NCBI GenBank assembly: GCA_013339895.1
Contig: JABACO010000006.1
Location: 8,803,531 to 8,867,530 of the forward strand
Length of the DNA stretch: 64,000 nt
Source of the DNA: Ephydatia muelleri
Taxonomy: Eukaryota; Porifera; Demospongiae; Spongillida; Spongillidae
Direction of reading: 5' to 3'
Positions 19,008-30,119 of this stretch are shown here, piece by piece; position 1 is the stretch's first letter; the number at the start of each line of letters is the position of its first letter. The notes beneath the pieces were generated by a model, which saw only the letters and a list, made by a program, of their open reading frames with translations, did not search any database and was not told where the DNA came from. The translations under genes were made by a program, and so were the position numbers.

Positions 19008-20370
19008 TCAAACGGCGGAGTCTTGATACCTGCTAGGCCGACTAACGACCCTGCCTCTTCTGGTAGTTGACACAGTTGGACTATCCAGAGATTCCAGTTC
19101 GCTTCCTGCCCGAGATGCCGACTTCAACTTATGTTGGATTTGTCTGTTCACAACTTCTGGTGGATAGACAATTACCTCAGGGCTGGGGCTCCTTGCAGAC
19201 TGGATCTCATCCATAGCTCCAGCGGACTTAGGTGGAGACCCCTGATCTGTATCACCCCAAGCTCTGATTACTCGGATGGTTGGCCCTCCCGTTCTGCTTC
19301 CAGTTCCAACTCCATCGGATGGTTCTTAGAGGCCTTCAAAAATTGTCTGTTTCTGGTCATTCACTTCCACCATATACGACCTAACCGAGAGTTGACCTCT
19401 ACAATAACCTCACATCCACTCAGCTCGAAGGTCCTGGACCAGTACTGGATCTCCCACCTTCAGAGGCTCTAGTGTTTTCCCTTTTCCTTTAGCTAGGACT
19501 TGTATGGCTCTCTGTCTTTCCACCTTCTTTTCTCACATCCTTTGTGCTGGGGCTGGATTCAGTATCCATGCGCTCACTGGAACCACTCCTTGGGTTCATC
19601 AAGCAAACAGTCGTTGACATGGTGAGGAGTCAAGTCCCACAGTTGGGGTATTCCGCCATTCCAGAGAAGCCATATATGGGTCCAAACTGCGCTTGAACAG
19701 TCACTTCACAATTTTAACCGCAGATTCAACCTTCCCGTTCGATTGGCTATGATAAGGAGAAGAGATAGTGTGAACAAACTCCCATGCCCTCGAGAATGCT
19801 TGGAACTCTTGTGAGGTAAACTGAGGACCCCCATTAGTGTGCACCACCCCTGGAACACTATGTCTAGCAAAGTGTTGCTTAATGGCATCGATAACAGTTG
19901 TGGCCAGAGTCTGCTGCAATTCTGACACCTCAATAAAATCTGTCAGGTAATCCACCATCACCACCCAGTCTTTCCTTTTGCACCTGCACAAATCAATCCC
20001 CACCTTACTCCATGGATACTTCGGGATGGAATGAGCCAGCTGAGGCTCCTTGCACATCCTCTTCACATTGCTTGCATTCTGAAATGATCTACTTGATGTC
20101 CTCAGACCAATAGACTGCATCTCGGGCTCTTCTGAGGGTTGACTCGCTGCCCAGGTGGCTGGAATGTAACCGTTTCAGATAGTCACTACGCAATGACTTA
20201 GGGACCACCACTTGACTTCCCTTATACACGATACCATCTTGCACCACCATTGTATCTCGAAAGTTCCAGTTAAGCCTAACCAAAGCTGAGACCTCTCGTA
20301 TTGTTGTGGGCCACCCTTGCCCAATGACCTGAGCCAACATTCGCTGTTCGTCATCACAGCCAGCTGCTTT
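19008..20370 (-). pseudogene. Gypsy-like retrotransposon pol fragment (zinc-binding, integrase, C-terminus)
   Basis: On the minus strand from about 20370 downwards: the region before the integrase (VYKGSQVVVPKSLR, LKRLHSSHLGSESTLRRA), then an RVE integrase core (VGIDLC, HTNGGPQF, GKVESAVK), and finally near 19030-19080 a pol C-terminus with an RRGRVVSRPSRY motif. Integrase inserts retroelement cDNA into the host genome. The usual S-D-N-G-P-Q-F motif reads T-N-G-G-P-Q-F, so the second catalytic Asp is lost. Stops break the frame between about 19215 and 19700. No reverse transcriptase, protease, gag or LTR is seen. It is a dead 3' fragment. Confidence 0.8.
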
Positions 20371-20374
20371 CTCC

Positions 20375-21180
20375 AAGCCATTTAAACGATCCTCTTTCAT
20401 CGTCGATCTCATGTAATTCTTTAACCTTCTGAGACCACTAAATGATCGTTCTGCTTCACAACTTGTCAGGGGCCATATTAGTCTGGGGACCAGATGACTG
20501 GCATTCTGAATGCCAGTCATCTGGTCCCCAGACTAGGGCCATACTGCCATGATGTGGAGGATTGTATAAATATTGGGAAACTGCACCTTGCTACAAGCTT
20601 GTAGAGACAACAAGATTGTACTGGGTTGATTGGTTTCGTTAGTAGTGGACCAGAAAAGCTGTGACATGTACTATTGCAATTTGCAAATACTAAACTGTAC
20701 TTACCTGCCAAAGTTCGAGCTCTTGTGGTAATGACTGCGGATATGGCAAATCATCCATAAAATATTTGAGATCATCATGCGTTGGGATTGTTACAGCAGC
20801 AAGTGAGGGCAATATAGTAAAGCCCTTTAATGCTTGCAGTTTTAGTTCACAATTAATCATGCATATGAAGGAGGTAATGAAACATATTACTAAATCCATC
20901 TTTTTGTTTTAAAGTGTATTACGTTTAGAGATCTGGCTGTACAAATGCAAAGTAATTATTGATTACCTGTTTTCAAACTCAGACAGCAAATGGTCCAGAA
21001 ATGGAATTGTGATGTTAATCCTATAGTACCCTTCAACAGTATCCCTTGATCGTGAGCATTGCTGCGATACTGTTGACGTCCACAAATTCGTGGTTTTGAT
21101 GGATTAACATCAACAGAATGAGCAAGACTGCAAGCTTCTTGGTACATTCCCCCATGTTTGGTATCATTCAAGCGTATCTG
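20375..21180 (-). pseudogene. hAT transposase C-terminal fragment
   Basis: Minus-strand pieces in order: ACSLAHSVD...PSKPRICGRQ (about 21120-21050), then DDLPYPQSLPQELELWQ (about 20750-20705), then PLTSCEAERSFSGLRRLK and RSTMKEDRLNGLE (about 20480-20375). Together these are the end of a hAT-superfamily transposase including its dimerisation domain. The last block runs in frame straight into the Gypsy-like fragment, and the palindrome at 20479-20535 interrupts the domain. The catalytic part is absent. It differs from the hAT at 23263-26409 in both strand and sequence. Confidence 0.75.
20479..20535. repeat. Perfect 57-bp palindrome (28-bp arms, 1-nt loop)
   Basis: Arms start TAGTCTGGGGACCAGATGAC and are exact reverse complements with one T between them. 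A 7-bp direct repeat GGCCATA flanks it at 20471-20477 and 20537-20543, as expected for a target-site duplication. It lies within a hAT fragment and shares its ends with 15567-15614. Confidence 0.85.
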
Positions 21181-21390
21181 AATAATAGTATATCTAGTAT
21201 TTCACATGAAAGGTACATTTTACAATACCTTTTGTAACTGTGCTTCAACCAGTTAATTATGATCGCGTATCGGGGGGCCCGGGATATAGTACAGCACTTA
21301 GTAGAGTTCATGTGTACTTGTATCAATAGGCAGCGCAAGCGTGCAACTATTATTTTTAAAAGCGGCCCGTGAAGGTATGAATTTATATAT

Positions 21391-21415
21391 GGGGGGGGGG
21401 GGGGGGGGGGGGGGG
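21391..21415. repeat. G25 homopolymer
   Basis: Twenty-five G residues followed by CGGAGCCCC. Its length is unlikely to be exact in any assembly. Confidence 0.9.
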
Positions 21416-21429
21416 CGGAGCCCCAGAAG

Positions 21430-22764
21430 CTTTGCAACTTTATTATATTCCAATCATGAAACGCGTTAGAAAAAGCTGCTTTCACCGGTTGGGTTTTGCG
21501 CTGTTTAATCAGTAATAATAAAACGCACATGTTTACGGTACTAGTATTAGTAGTATAAGCATGGTAATGAAAACAAAACGGCGTGCACATGTATTAACTA
21601 CACAACATTCATAACAATAATTTATGGTATAGCGCTATTTGTCATCTAATATAAGTTCCAATCGCATTCTTCGAGGATTGCGTTTGATTAAACGGCTACA
21701 GAGAGTGGGTAGTTTGATCGTGCGCAGCAAAGACAGTGCCAAAATTTGTAAAGTCTGCGAGTAAAATACATGAACTATACACATCACAGAGCACATACAC
21801 AACAATCAGAATAAGCCAGTTTTTTTAGCACCAAACTCGGCGTGCATGTGTATTTTATGAGTAGTAGGTGCGGTTTGAATGGAGCAGCACCACACTGATA
21901 AACAAAGTTCAGGAGCGATGCAGGGTGTGTGGTCTCTTGCTAGTACCACCTAAGAAAAGAAACCAAGGTGTTCAGATCAACAATGCACAGAGTTTAAAGC
22001 AGATTTACACTCTGTCTTGAGCTTTGATCCCCACAGTAATGCTGTCAGTATTCACCCACTCACGTTTAGTTATCGCGGCAAACAAGTGATGGATCGAAGC
22101 ATTCTTACACAACAAAAACACTCACACAATCCGTTTTGAGTGGAAGACACACTGCTGAAGAATGCACGATATCTGTGTTTATCCTCATCCAGATGTGCCA
22201 TCCCATATCATCACATACCAGAAATCTCAGGTCTCCAAGTCCTAATAGAAGGTGTTTGCTTGTTATTGCATGTCTTCTCTATTTAGAACCTCACACTATG
22301 TAACCAATTTTGTATTATAATTGGCCACCTTGTGTAGCATGCCAACCATAGTGTCCTTCTATTAGGACGATCCAGGTATGAGGAGATTGCAAACTTATTT
22401 GTACATGTAGATGTACGAGGACGGGAAAGAGGATGTGGCCAAGGCAACCGAGGACGGGGCGATGTTGCCCATTATACTGAGACTATAAACAGCAATGCTT
22501 GTAGTATATGCTTGTTTAAGGTCTTTTCACAACTTCCATGGTATTGTATGTCCTTTGCGTGACAATCGTATGAACAAAAATCCATTAAACAAGTAACTAA
22601 AAACATTCTCTATGAGAATGTTTTTAGTTACTTGTTACATGCATGTATAAATGAGTCACGCGCGATGACGCATTCATGAATTAGGTTCCAATTTGATGAA
22701 ACAGTTTAGGTATCTCTTTCTGACGTGCAAACGCATGCACCCTGTTTAACGTTTCCATTACATT
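21430..22764. other. Intergenic stretch with two inverted repeats
   Basis: No coding signal is seen. An inverted repeat with 13-bp arms (TCCTAATAGAAGG at 22240-22252 and its complement at 22355-22367) and a palindrome at 22588-22636 are the only structures noticed. Confidence 0.5.
22588..22636. repeat. 49-bp palindrome (23-bp arms, 3-nt loop)
   Basis: Arms AACAAGTAACTAAAAACATT... are exact reverse complements around TAT. It could form a hairpin. No flanking duplication is evident. Confidence 0.85.
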
Positions 22765-23134
22765 GCACGTGAGCCTCTGAACTTGATCGATTCGGTGATA
22801 CTGATCGCCGCGCCTATAATGCGCGGACCATCAATCTGTATCAATGGGCTATTCTATTTAATGACCATACAGGGAGGGGGGGGGGGGGGGGATGTAGGGC
22901 AAATCATGCAGTTATCTACGAAGGTTAGCTTTGCTATGCAGAATATCCAGGGTAATTTATTAATTATATATTGTCCATCCATGCGATCATTATTAAATTT
23001 CAGTGATGTGATGAAGGATTCTGAAGTACATCGGTCCGTATATTGATCCAGATTGGTGGCAACTAGCGTCCGCACTATAGGCGCGGCGATCAGTATTCGT
23101 CGACTCTTGCAATCCAGTTCAGAGGCTCACGTGC
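22765..23134. mobile_element. MITE-like element with about 90-bp terminal inverted repeats
   Basis: The left end GCACGTGAGCCTCTGAACT and a block TACTGATCGCCGCGCCTATA recur inverted at the right end, together with further CAATCTG-ATCAAT similarity. The total is about 370 bp with no coding capacity and an internal G run near 22878. Non-autonomous DNA transposon; its family is unknown. Confidence 0.75.
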
Positions 23135-23262
23135 ATTTGCAATGGGGATACTGGCCTACAAGAAATACAGAAACATCCTTCTAAATGAGGAAACGTCCTA
23201 TGCTTCTCTTTCCGTATACAACTAAACTATCACACGCCCGAGAGTGCGAATAAACCCGGTGC

Positions 23263-26200
23263 AGGGGCGGATTCAGGGGGGGGGGGTCTAAAGACCCCCC
23301 CTTGGCCCCAAGTAATGAATAATTAACTACAGTGTGGTTAATTAAATCAGTTATCTTATACCGCGAAATGAAAGGGCCGTTCCGTCGGATGTAAGCGCGT
23401 CAATGCAATGGATTTCAGATCCTTTTTCTCAGGAAACAGGTAGATCTAAGTAAACTGTCTGCCAAACATATAATATTTAACGCTCGATACACATGTGTAT
23501 TTGTATGTCATTTAGATCAGCTGTTGATCACGGTGACGCTTCAGGTGCACACGCACAATGGCGTTACGTTAATTACTGAGCAGCAGGAACCACAGCAGTG
23601 TGAAGAGCAAGACACAATTGTTCCCGTGGATTTGCCCAATGAAGAAGACTCAAGCCCAAGTCAGTGTCTTACGAAAGGGATCATATCATTAACGTCTTCT
23701 TTGGAGTACCCGAAAGGGCGCTTCATCCAGAGGTTGCCACTGGGGATCCTGTTGAGGCTTCGGGTGCATACAATGGCGGTGCGTTAATTACTGGGGGGTA
23801 CCACAGCAGTGTGAAGAGCACTATTGTCCCGGTGGATTTGCCGAATGAAGATTCATGCCCAAGTCAGTGTCTTAAAAAAGGCCTCTCGTCATCAACGTCT
23901 TCTTTGGAAGTATCCGAAGGGGCGCTTCATCCAGCACTTGCCACAGGTGATCTAGGAAAAGTTGTAGAACTGAAAAGGGGATATAATCTTACTGACAACG
24001 AAAAATATTTTTGTCTTAAGAACCACTTTGTCCCACCCAATGGGTACACGTTTCCTAGTCGCATTATGAACGGGCAATCAAGATCGTTTCAGGCCAGTTG
24101 GCTTGAAAGGTACAATGGACTTGTGTACTCTGAATCAGAAGATGGGGGCTACTGCAAGTTTTGCGTTTTGTTTGCAAAGTGTGATTCTAAAGTTAAAGAG
24201 CTTGGGATTCTTTGTTAGCAGGCCATTCAGGAACTTTAAAAAGTCAAGTGAACTATTACATGACCACTTTAATGATACAGGCAAGTCAGGGTCAGGAGGG
24301 AAAAAGTGCCATCAATATGCAGTGCAGGATGCAATGCAGTTGTCGTCTGTGGAAGGCCACCGTACTATAGCATTGATACCCAGTTGATCTCAGACCAAGC
24401 GGAGAAACGGATTAGAGAAAATCGGTTAAAAATTAGGTCTATTGCAGAAACAGTGATTTTCTGTGGAAGGCAAGGAATTGCTATGCGTGGCCACCGTGAT
24501 GATAAACCAGCTATTCAAGAAAACTTGTGTGCCAACCATGGTAATTTTTTGGCACTACTGAAGTTTAGAATACAAGCCGGGGATACTATGCTCCAGGACC
24601 ATCTGCTGAACTCTGCTGGGAATGCTTTGTACACTAGCAAGACAATACAGAATGAATTGATAACAATTTGTGGTGATCTACTTCTGAATGCAATACTGAA
24701 AAAGGTACGAACAACTCGCTTTTTTTCCATTATAGCAGATGAGGCAACAGATGCAGCCAATGATGAGCAGTTATCAATCTGTATCCGCTTTGTTGACGGT
24801 ACTGTTCCCTGTGAAAAGTTCATAGCATTTCATGAATGCCTTTCTGGTGTCTCAGGTGAGGCTATTGCTGACAATATTCTCACAAAGCTTGAAACCTGGC
24901 AGCAACAGCCACAATTTCTTCGAGGTCAGGCATATGATGGTGCAGGAGCTATGGCAGGTTCATCAAAAGGAGCTGCTGCTCGCATCACTGCATGCAAGGT
25001 ATCCCAAGGTTCCGTACACACATTGTGCATCACACAGACTCAATCTTTGTGTTGTCAATTTATGCTGTAAAATTCAAGAGGTGAGCAGCATGATGCAAAC
25101 TGCTGACAATGTCTGTCGGTTTTTTAGCAACTCTCCTAAAAGGCAACTTGCTTTGGAAAAGTGGATCAGCCAAATCTGTTCTGAAGAAAAACGGAAGTGT
25201 CTTAAGGAAATGTGCAGAACTCGTTGGGTTGAGCGACATGAAGTATTTGAGGTATTCTCAGATTTGTTCCTTCCAATAGTAAGTTGTTTAGAGGCGATGG
25301 TAAACAGTACACAATCAGATTGGAATAGAGAAACACGTTCTGATGCCAACTCTTACCTTCTAGCTTTGTCACAGTTTTCCTTTATTGTTGCATTACATGT
25401 AACAGAGAGAGAGTTTTATCCTATGTGAAAGGGCTAAGTGTGAAGCTGCAAGGAAGATCTATTGATGCTGCTTATGCCTATATCAATGGTTAAGGCTGCA
25501 CTTCAGGAAGCTCGACGTGGTATTGATACGTTTCATGAAATTGTTTATTCGGATGCAGTTGCACTGGCTCACAGTGTTGAAATTGAAGAGTCTTGTCCTA
25601 GAATTGCAAGCTACCAACTTCATCGGTCAAATACACCTGCAGTTAATGCTAGCCAGTATTACCGACGAACATGAACTATTCCAATGCAGGACCATTTAAT
25701 TACTGAGCTTGACAATCGTTTTGAAGAAGCAGCAGCAGGCATTGTTGGAGAGTTAGCACAAATTCTGCCTTCTGAATTGGTCAGCTCCTCTGTTCAGCTT
25801 AATCCAAGTCATTTCACAGAGGTTTTACAGCTATATAAGGATGACCTTCCATCAGCTAAGGCATTTCATAGTGAGCTGGATTTATGGCGAACGAAATGGA
25901 AAAGTGAGACTGTCAGAGCAAAGCAGCTTAATACACCTACAAAGGCTCTAAGTTTTGTTGACAAGGATTACTTTCCAAACATTTATGTAATCCTTGTCAT
26001 ATCGGCTACTCTGCCAGTAACTAGTTGTGAGTGTGAAAGGTCAATTAGCATGCTAAAGTTGCTGAAGACATCTCTTCGAAGCACTATGGGTAATGACAGA
26101 TTAAATGGTTTGGCATTGATGCTGATTCATAGAGATGTGGAGTTGAATCCAGATGTGGTGGTTGAAGAGTTTTCTCGTCGTTATCCACGCAGGCTTTTGT

Positions 26201-26409
26201 TAATTAACCCATTTTCAGAGTAAAGGTTATACTTGATGCCGTCGATATTAAGTTGTTTTGGAACAGTATCATTGTGAAAAGTGCTTTAATTTTCATGCCA
26301 AAAAAACTAAAAAAGCGGCGCCAAGGGTGGGGGCACGCCCCCTCCCTACCCTTCCCCTTCATGAATTTAATCTTAGACCCCCCTTCCAGAATTCCTGGAT
26401 CCGCCCCTG
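23263..26409 (+). mobile_element. hAT DNA transposon with terminal inverted repeats
   Basis: The left end CAGGGGCGGATTCAGG and the right end, inverted CAGGGGCGGATCCAGG, are 16-bp inverted repeats with one mismatch, followed on both sides by a G run and TCTAA. The body (3.1 kb) encodes a hAT transposase on the plus strand. I see no clear 8-bp target-site duplication (flanks ACCCGGTG and TGGTGTGT), so the insertion is old or the flanks are altered. Confidence 0.85.
23521..26223 (+). pseudogene. hAT transposase (ZMYM1/P52rIPK-like group), frame interrupted
   Basis: DDE-type transposase that excises and inserts the element. Order: a tandemly duplicated N-terminal segment (23538-about 23955); a TTF-type zinc-finger-like region (NHFVPPNGYTFPSR...CKFCVLFAK); a central region (EENRLK-like, CGRQGIAMRGHRDD); first acidic motif FSIIADEATD; second motif RGQAYDGAGAMAG; HCASHRLNLCVVN; CRTRWVERHEVF; and the dimerisation domain LPVTSCECERSISMLKLLK. 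A splice-acceptor-like TTTAGATCAG precedes the first codons. The frame is broken near 24211, between 24340 and 24390, near 25000, after 25420 and after 25660. At least the first break is a TTT/TT length difference of the kind also seen in the host genes, so the true state is uncertain. Key acidic motifs are all present. Confidence 0.8.
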
Positions 26410-26566
26410 TGGTGTGTACGTTCCAAGTTCGAACACGTACTTTGCATCTAAAACTGTACGTCCGATGACGTCAGGCATGCACTGCGGTTAACTATTTGGC
26501 ACCAGCACAAACAGGCGTTTATGATGCAGACAAATAAATAAAATATTGTCGATGCATTCGTGCGAA

Positions 26567-27494
26567 TCACAAGTGAAGTGAATCGGGAGAAACGGTGCAT
26601 GCTTGAGGGATAGCGTCGGGAGATGAGTAGGGAGGTGGATCATCACACGCCTCCCGATAAGGCGGTGGTCCGTCAGCACTCGTGCTGCTGTGACTTGGAA
26701 TATCATCATCACCAGGAATGTCTTCCAAATGAATCATCAGAATGGTCCCTTCATTCGGATCGCAGGTATTCGCGACCACGCATGCGTTCAGCTGCTCACG
26801 CAGGCTCTTCTTTCGACTTCTCCAGCAGTACAAACCAAGTGATGAAAATGCGACAACAGCAAGGATAAGTGCGCCTCCGAGTACGCTACCTGTAGTAGCA
26901 GCGATGATATCTGCACGGATAAAAATATATAGAAAAAAATTATGGCTATAGTGATACTGATATGCGTCATAGAGATATGCCAGTTTCGAATATAGTGACT
27001 TACAGTAGCAATCCGTTTCGTCGCTGCCGTCTAAGCAGTCTGATTTTCCGTCACATGCGCCACTTGAGGGAATGCAGATCTTGTTGCCGCAGCGAAACTC
27101 GGTTGTGGAGCACTTCCCTATGCATGTAATTTTTGCATAAAATGCACGTCTATATCGCTATATAAGTATCTTCATTTTTTTTTAAATCACCTTACCACAT
27201 CCAATTTCATCTCCGTTGTCGCCACAGTCATTCGCGTAATCGCAAACTTGACTCAGACTGATACAGCCGTTCTTGCACTGGAACCCGTGGCAATCATCCT
27301 CGCGACGTAGTAAGCCTATAAAGAACAGAAGCGAACATAATCCTCGAAATTCTCTCTGTGTGTCTCTTTATTTTGTTGTAAAGGAAAAGAAAAGACGCAT
27401 CCTGACTGTGTTAAGAGAATTTACCTTGAGCTACAGATAATATATGAAACCAGCATGCTACCATAGCCACAACGAAGGTCCAAGAACCGACCAT
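26567..27494 (-). CDS. LDLRAD3/LDLRAD4-like membrane protein with two LDLa domains and two PPPY motifs
   Basis: Complete four-exon gene: 27494-27425, 27315-27196, 27117-27004, 26910-26567, all introns phase 1, 215 codons plus stop. Order: signal peptide ([16 protein letters not shown], likely cut after SVA); LDLa 1 ([12 protein letters not shown]...[16 protein letters not shown], six Cys and the acidic calcium site); LDLa 2 ([13 protein letters not shown]...[16 protein letters not shown]); membrane span ([19 protein letters not shown]); RSRKK stop-transfer; and an acidic tail with two PPPY motifs 11 residues apart. PPxY motifs bind WW domains of NEDD4-family ubiquitin ligases. In vertebrates LDLRAD3 and LDLRAD4 share this LDLa-TM-PPxY plan; orthology here is an inference. 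No indel is seen in this gene. The right end of the hAT element lies 157 nt beyond its stop. Confidence 0.88.
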
Positions 27495-28077
27495 TTCTCG
27501 CGTTCTCTTGCGATATCATTTGGTTTTATGCTGCACAAACATAGGAACTGAATAATACGTTAATGACGTAACGCGAGGTATGACTTCCTAGCTAAGATTG
27601 CGTGCCATGACGTATGAATTGGTGTCATAGAATTAAAATCTATACTGTTCATGTGAAGCATTACCTGCACACTGTTAAAAAAAGGGTGTTACCACAATAC
27701 ACTTAGGGGTGTTCGTACGCCTGTTTAGGAATAACACCCCATGGAGTGTAGTGGTAACCGCTCAGGAGTGTTACAGCCAACACCCCTGAAGTGTAGCCAT
27801 TACACTCTAGTGGGTGTTGACACGGGTATTAGAAGTTCGTGTATGCACCGTAATCTTACGATACAACATAAATTGATCTTAATAAACTATACAACAACAA
27901 TTGATGATTTTAATAAAAAGTTGATAATAATACAAACACACAGCAAAACTATAAACATGTCTTTAGGGCCTATACGACGATCAAGTAGTCCTGGAGTGTT
28001 TCTCTGCATGCTTCGAACACTAAACAAATGAAGAAAACACATGCATATATATAATGGTCAGGAGACATGTCTAACCT

Positions 28078-28308
28078 TTTAACTCTTTCAAGGGTAACAG
28101 AGCAATATTGCGCCACAGGTGCTATACTAAAGCCACTCTTGTTTATCTAAACCGTAAACACTTTTGTGGTGACAGCACATGTCAAAAATTGTTTCCTGGA
28201 CATATTAGTGTAAGTTGTTTGCAAACTAGGTTTTCCTGCAACGCGGAAATGCTAATTTCGCACTACATGTGTACAGCCATAATTGGCTTCGCCCGAGGAA
28301 GAGTTAAA
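28078..28308. mobile_element. MITE of the AACTCTTTC-ended family, nested copy
   Basis: About 230 bp. Its reverse complement matches 56733-56950 along nearly the whole length, for example GTACACATGTAGTGCGAAAT, ACTTACACTAATATG and AGTATAGCACCTG. The ends TTAACTCTTTC / GA(A/G)AGAGTTAA form terminal inverted repeats. It has no coding capacity. Confidence 0.8.
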
Positions 28309-28700
28309 TTGAATCTTGGGTGCCAACATCAGTCCGACAACGGTCATGTTCGCTAAGCAGATCGGTGACAATAACAACGTCAATCGTACCGATTGTTAAG
28401 CTTACCTCGAAGGCTTGCTAGTGTCATATGACCTTTGTAAGGTAAGGTAGGGCGTTATTTAACGCGACAAGGTACTTACCTGCTTTAAGCAGTGGCTCAT
28501 TATAGTGAGTAGCGCAGCACACAGTAGTAGCCGAATTTTCCTTAGCTAGAGCGTATAAACAGGCATTCCGGTCCGATCGCGAACTGCTGTTCTCGATGAA
28601 CTCTCGGTTCTTTTCTAGGACGTCCTCCCCCCCAATTATTAACCAGCCTTTGATGTAATCAACGGTGTCCCGTAACTGTCTCTCAAGAGCATTTCACATT

Positions 28701-29120
28701 CTATACACTATTCAAACCTCTCCACATGAATTCAGGGAGGTAGGTGTCTGTCAAACAGATTTGAATATGCATAGTCCTCTCTTCTCTCATCAGACGCTTA
28801 CAGGAGCTCCACATCGCTTCCACCCTGTGTGTGTGTGCGCCTGTAGCCAGGTCCACAAAGTGAAGTGAGTGGTTGACAGACTCATGTGACATCCCGGTGG
28901 TTGCAGTAATTCTACTGTATGCCTTCCATTCATCGCTGTAGATGATACTGCCAGGACAAATGTGCTGCTGGATGAGAGGGAGGAGTGTGGCAGCATCTCT
29001 GTGATCGACCTCGACTAGGAAGCACTCTCCAGTTATAACTCTCCAATTATTCTCTCCGTTGCTACATGCATGTTCCATATCGAAACTGCTCCTCCCCAGA
29101 CCAGAGGGTAACCTGTGCAC
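28701..29120 (-). pseudogene. ISXO2-like (Merlin) transposase, partial
   Basis: The open minus-strand segment reads GECFLVEVDHRDAATLLPLI, HICPGSIIYSDEWKAY, VNHSLHFVDLATGAHTHRVE and ends LPEFMWRGLNSV-stop. These are the conserved blocks of the ISXO2/IS1595-type DDE domain: SDEW carries the second acidic residue and VEAMW the third. The first acidic block should lie upstream (29130-29230), where only broken frames are seen, so the copy looks defective. The transposase would act on the CACTGTTA ends of the surrounding element. Confidence 0.75.
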
Positions 29121-29332
29121 TCTCCCATTCTGGCTGCTATGGTTACCTTATTGGTTATTCCAAAACTGACACTGTGCCCATCCCATCTACACTCTATACA
29201 CACATTGTACTCACATATGCACAATGTGAGGTTGCTCTGTATACAGCTCAGGAATGTCCCTTTGGCCCCCCACCATCCCCTCCCCGGCCATTATTCAATC
29301 AACGCCACTGTCAGTATCTGTGTGTGTATGTA

Positions 29333-29346
29333 TTTGTGTGTGTGTG

Positions 29347-29391
<45 letters not shown>
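29333..29391. repeat. (TG)n microsatellite
   Basis: TG dinucleotides with a few interruptions at the start. Confidence 0.9.
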
Positions 29392-29393
<2 letters not shown>

Positions 29394-30119
29394 TACTGCA
29401 TGCTTGGTGTGGTGAAAGATTAAATTGCCCAAGAGTGCAAGCCAGGTTCTTTGTTCCATCACCTACCCCACGTTGCCTCAATCATCCTCTACCAGCATAC
29501 CTGATAGCGTGTGTGATGTGTACAAACCGTAATGATCATTGAGGCCAGGGGGCCAATGGAGTATGAGGGTAGATGAAATATAACATAGCAATACATACAG
29601 CCTCAACACAGTCACTGACACTACTACACACATGCACATGCACACGCATATGCATGCTTAAATGATGATGGAAGTATGATGCATGATTAAGATTTGATAA
29701 TTCAATACTTCAACCAGATACATTTATGCATATTATCACTAGATGGATACAAAGAGCCACAGAATGGACAAACCCCTTGGAGGCTATTGGGAAGTCCAGC
29801 CATACTTGGGAACAGAGTTCATTCTCCTTCAACGTGTATCCTGTTCACTTTCAGTTCACTGTAAATGCAATGACCATTCCGTGCACACTGTCTACATCAC
29901 ATGCACACCTGCATGTGTGTGTATGTGCATGTGGCCATGTGTGTATGCAGGCCTGTAGCCAGGGGGGTCAACTGGTCAATCCCCCTTGTTTGATGCCTGA
30001 TTGCGAGGGGACCCCCCGACCCTCGCTTTCATATTTGGCTAAATGTGAGGCCCCCCTCCCCCCTTCCCCAACAGTCCTGCAGTCCTATTAATCGACACTC
30101 CCCCCTGCCAGACTTCCTG

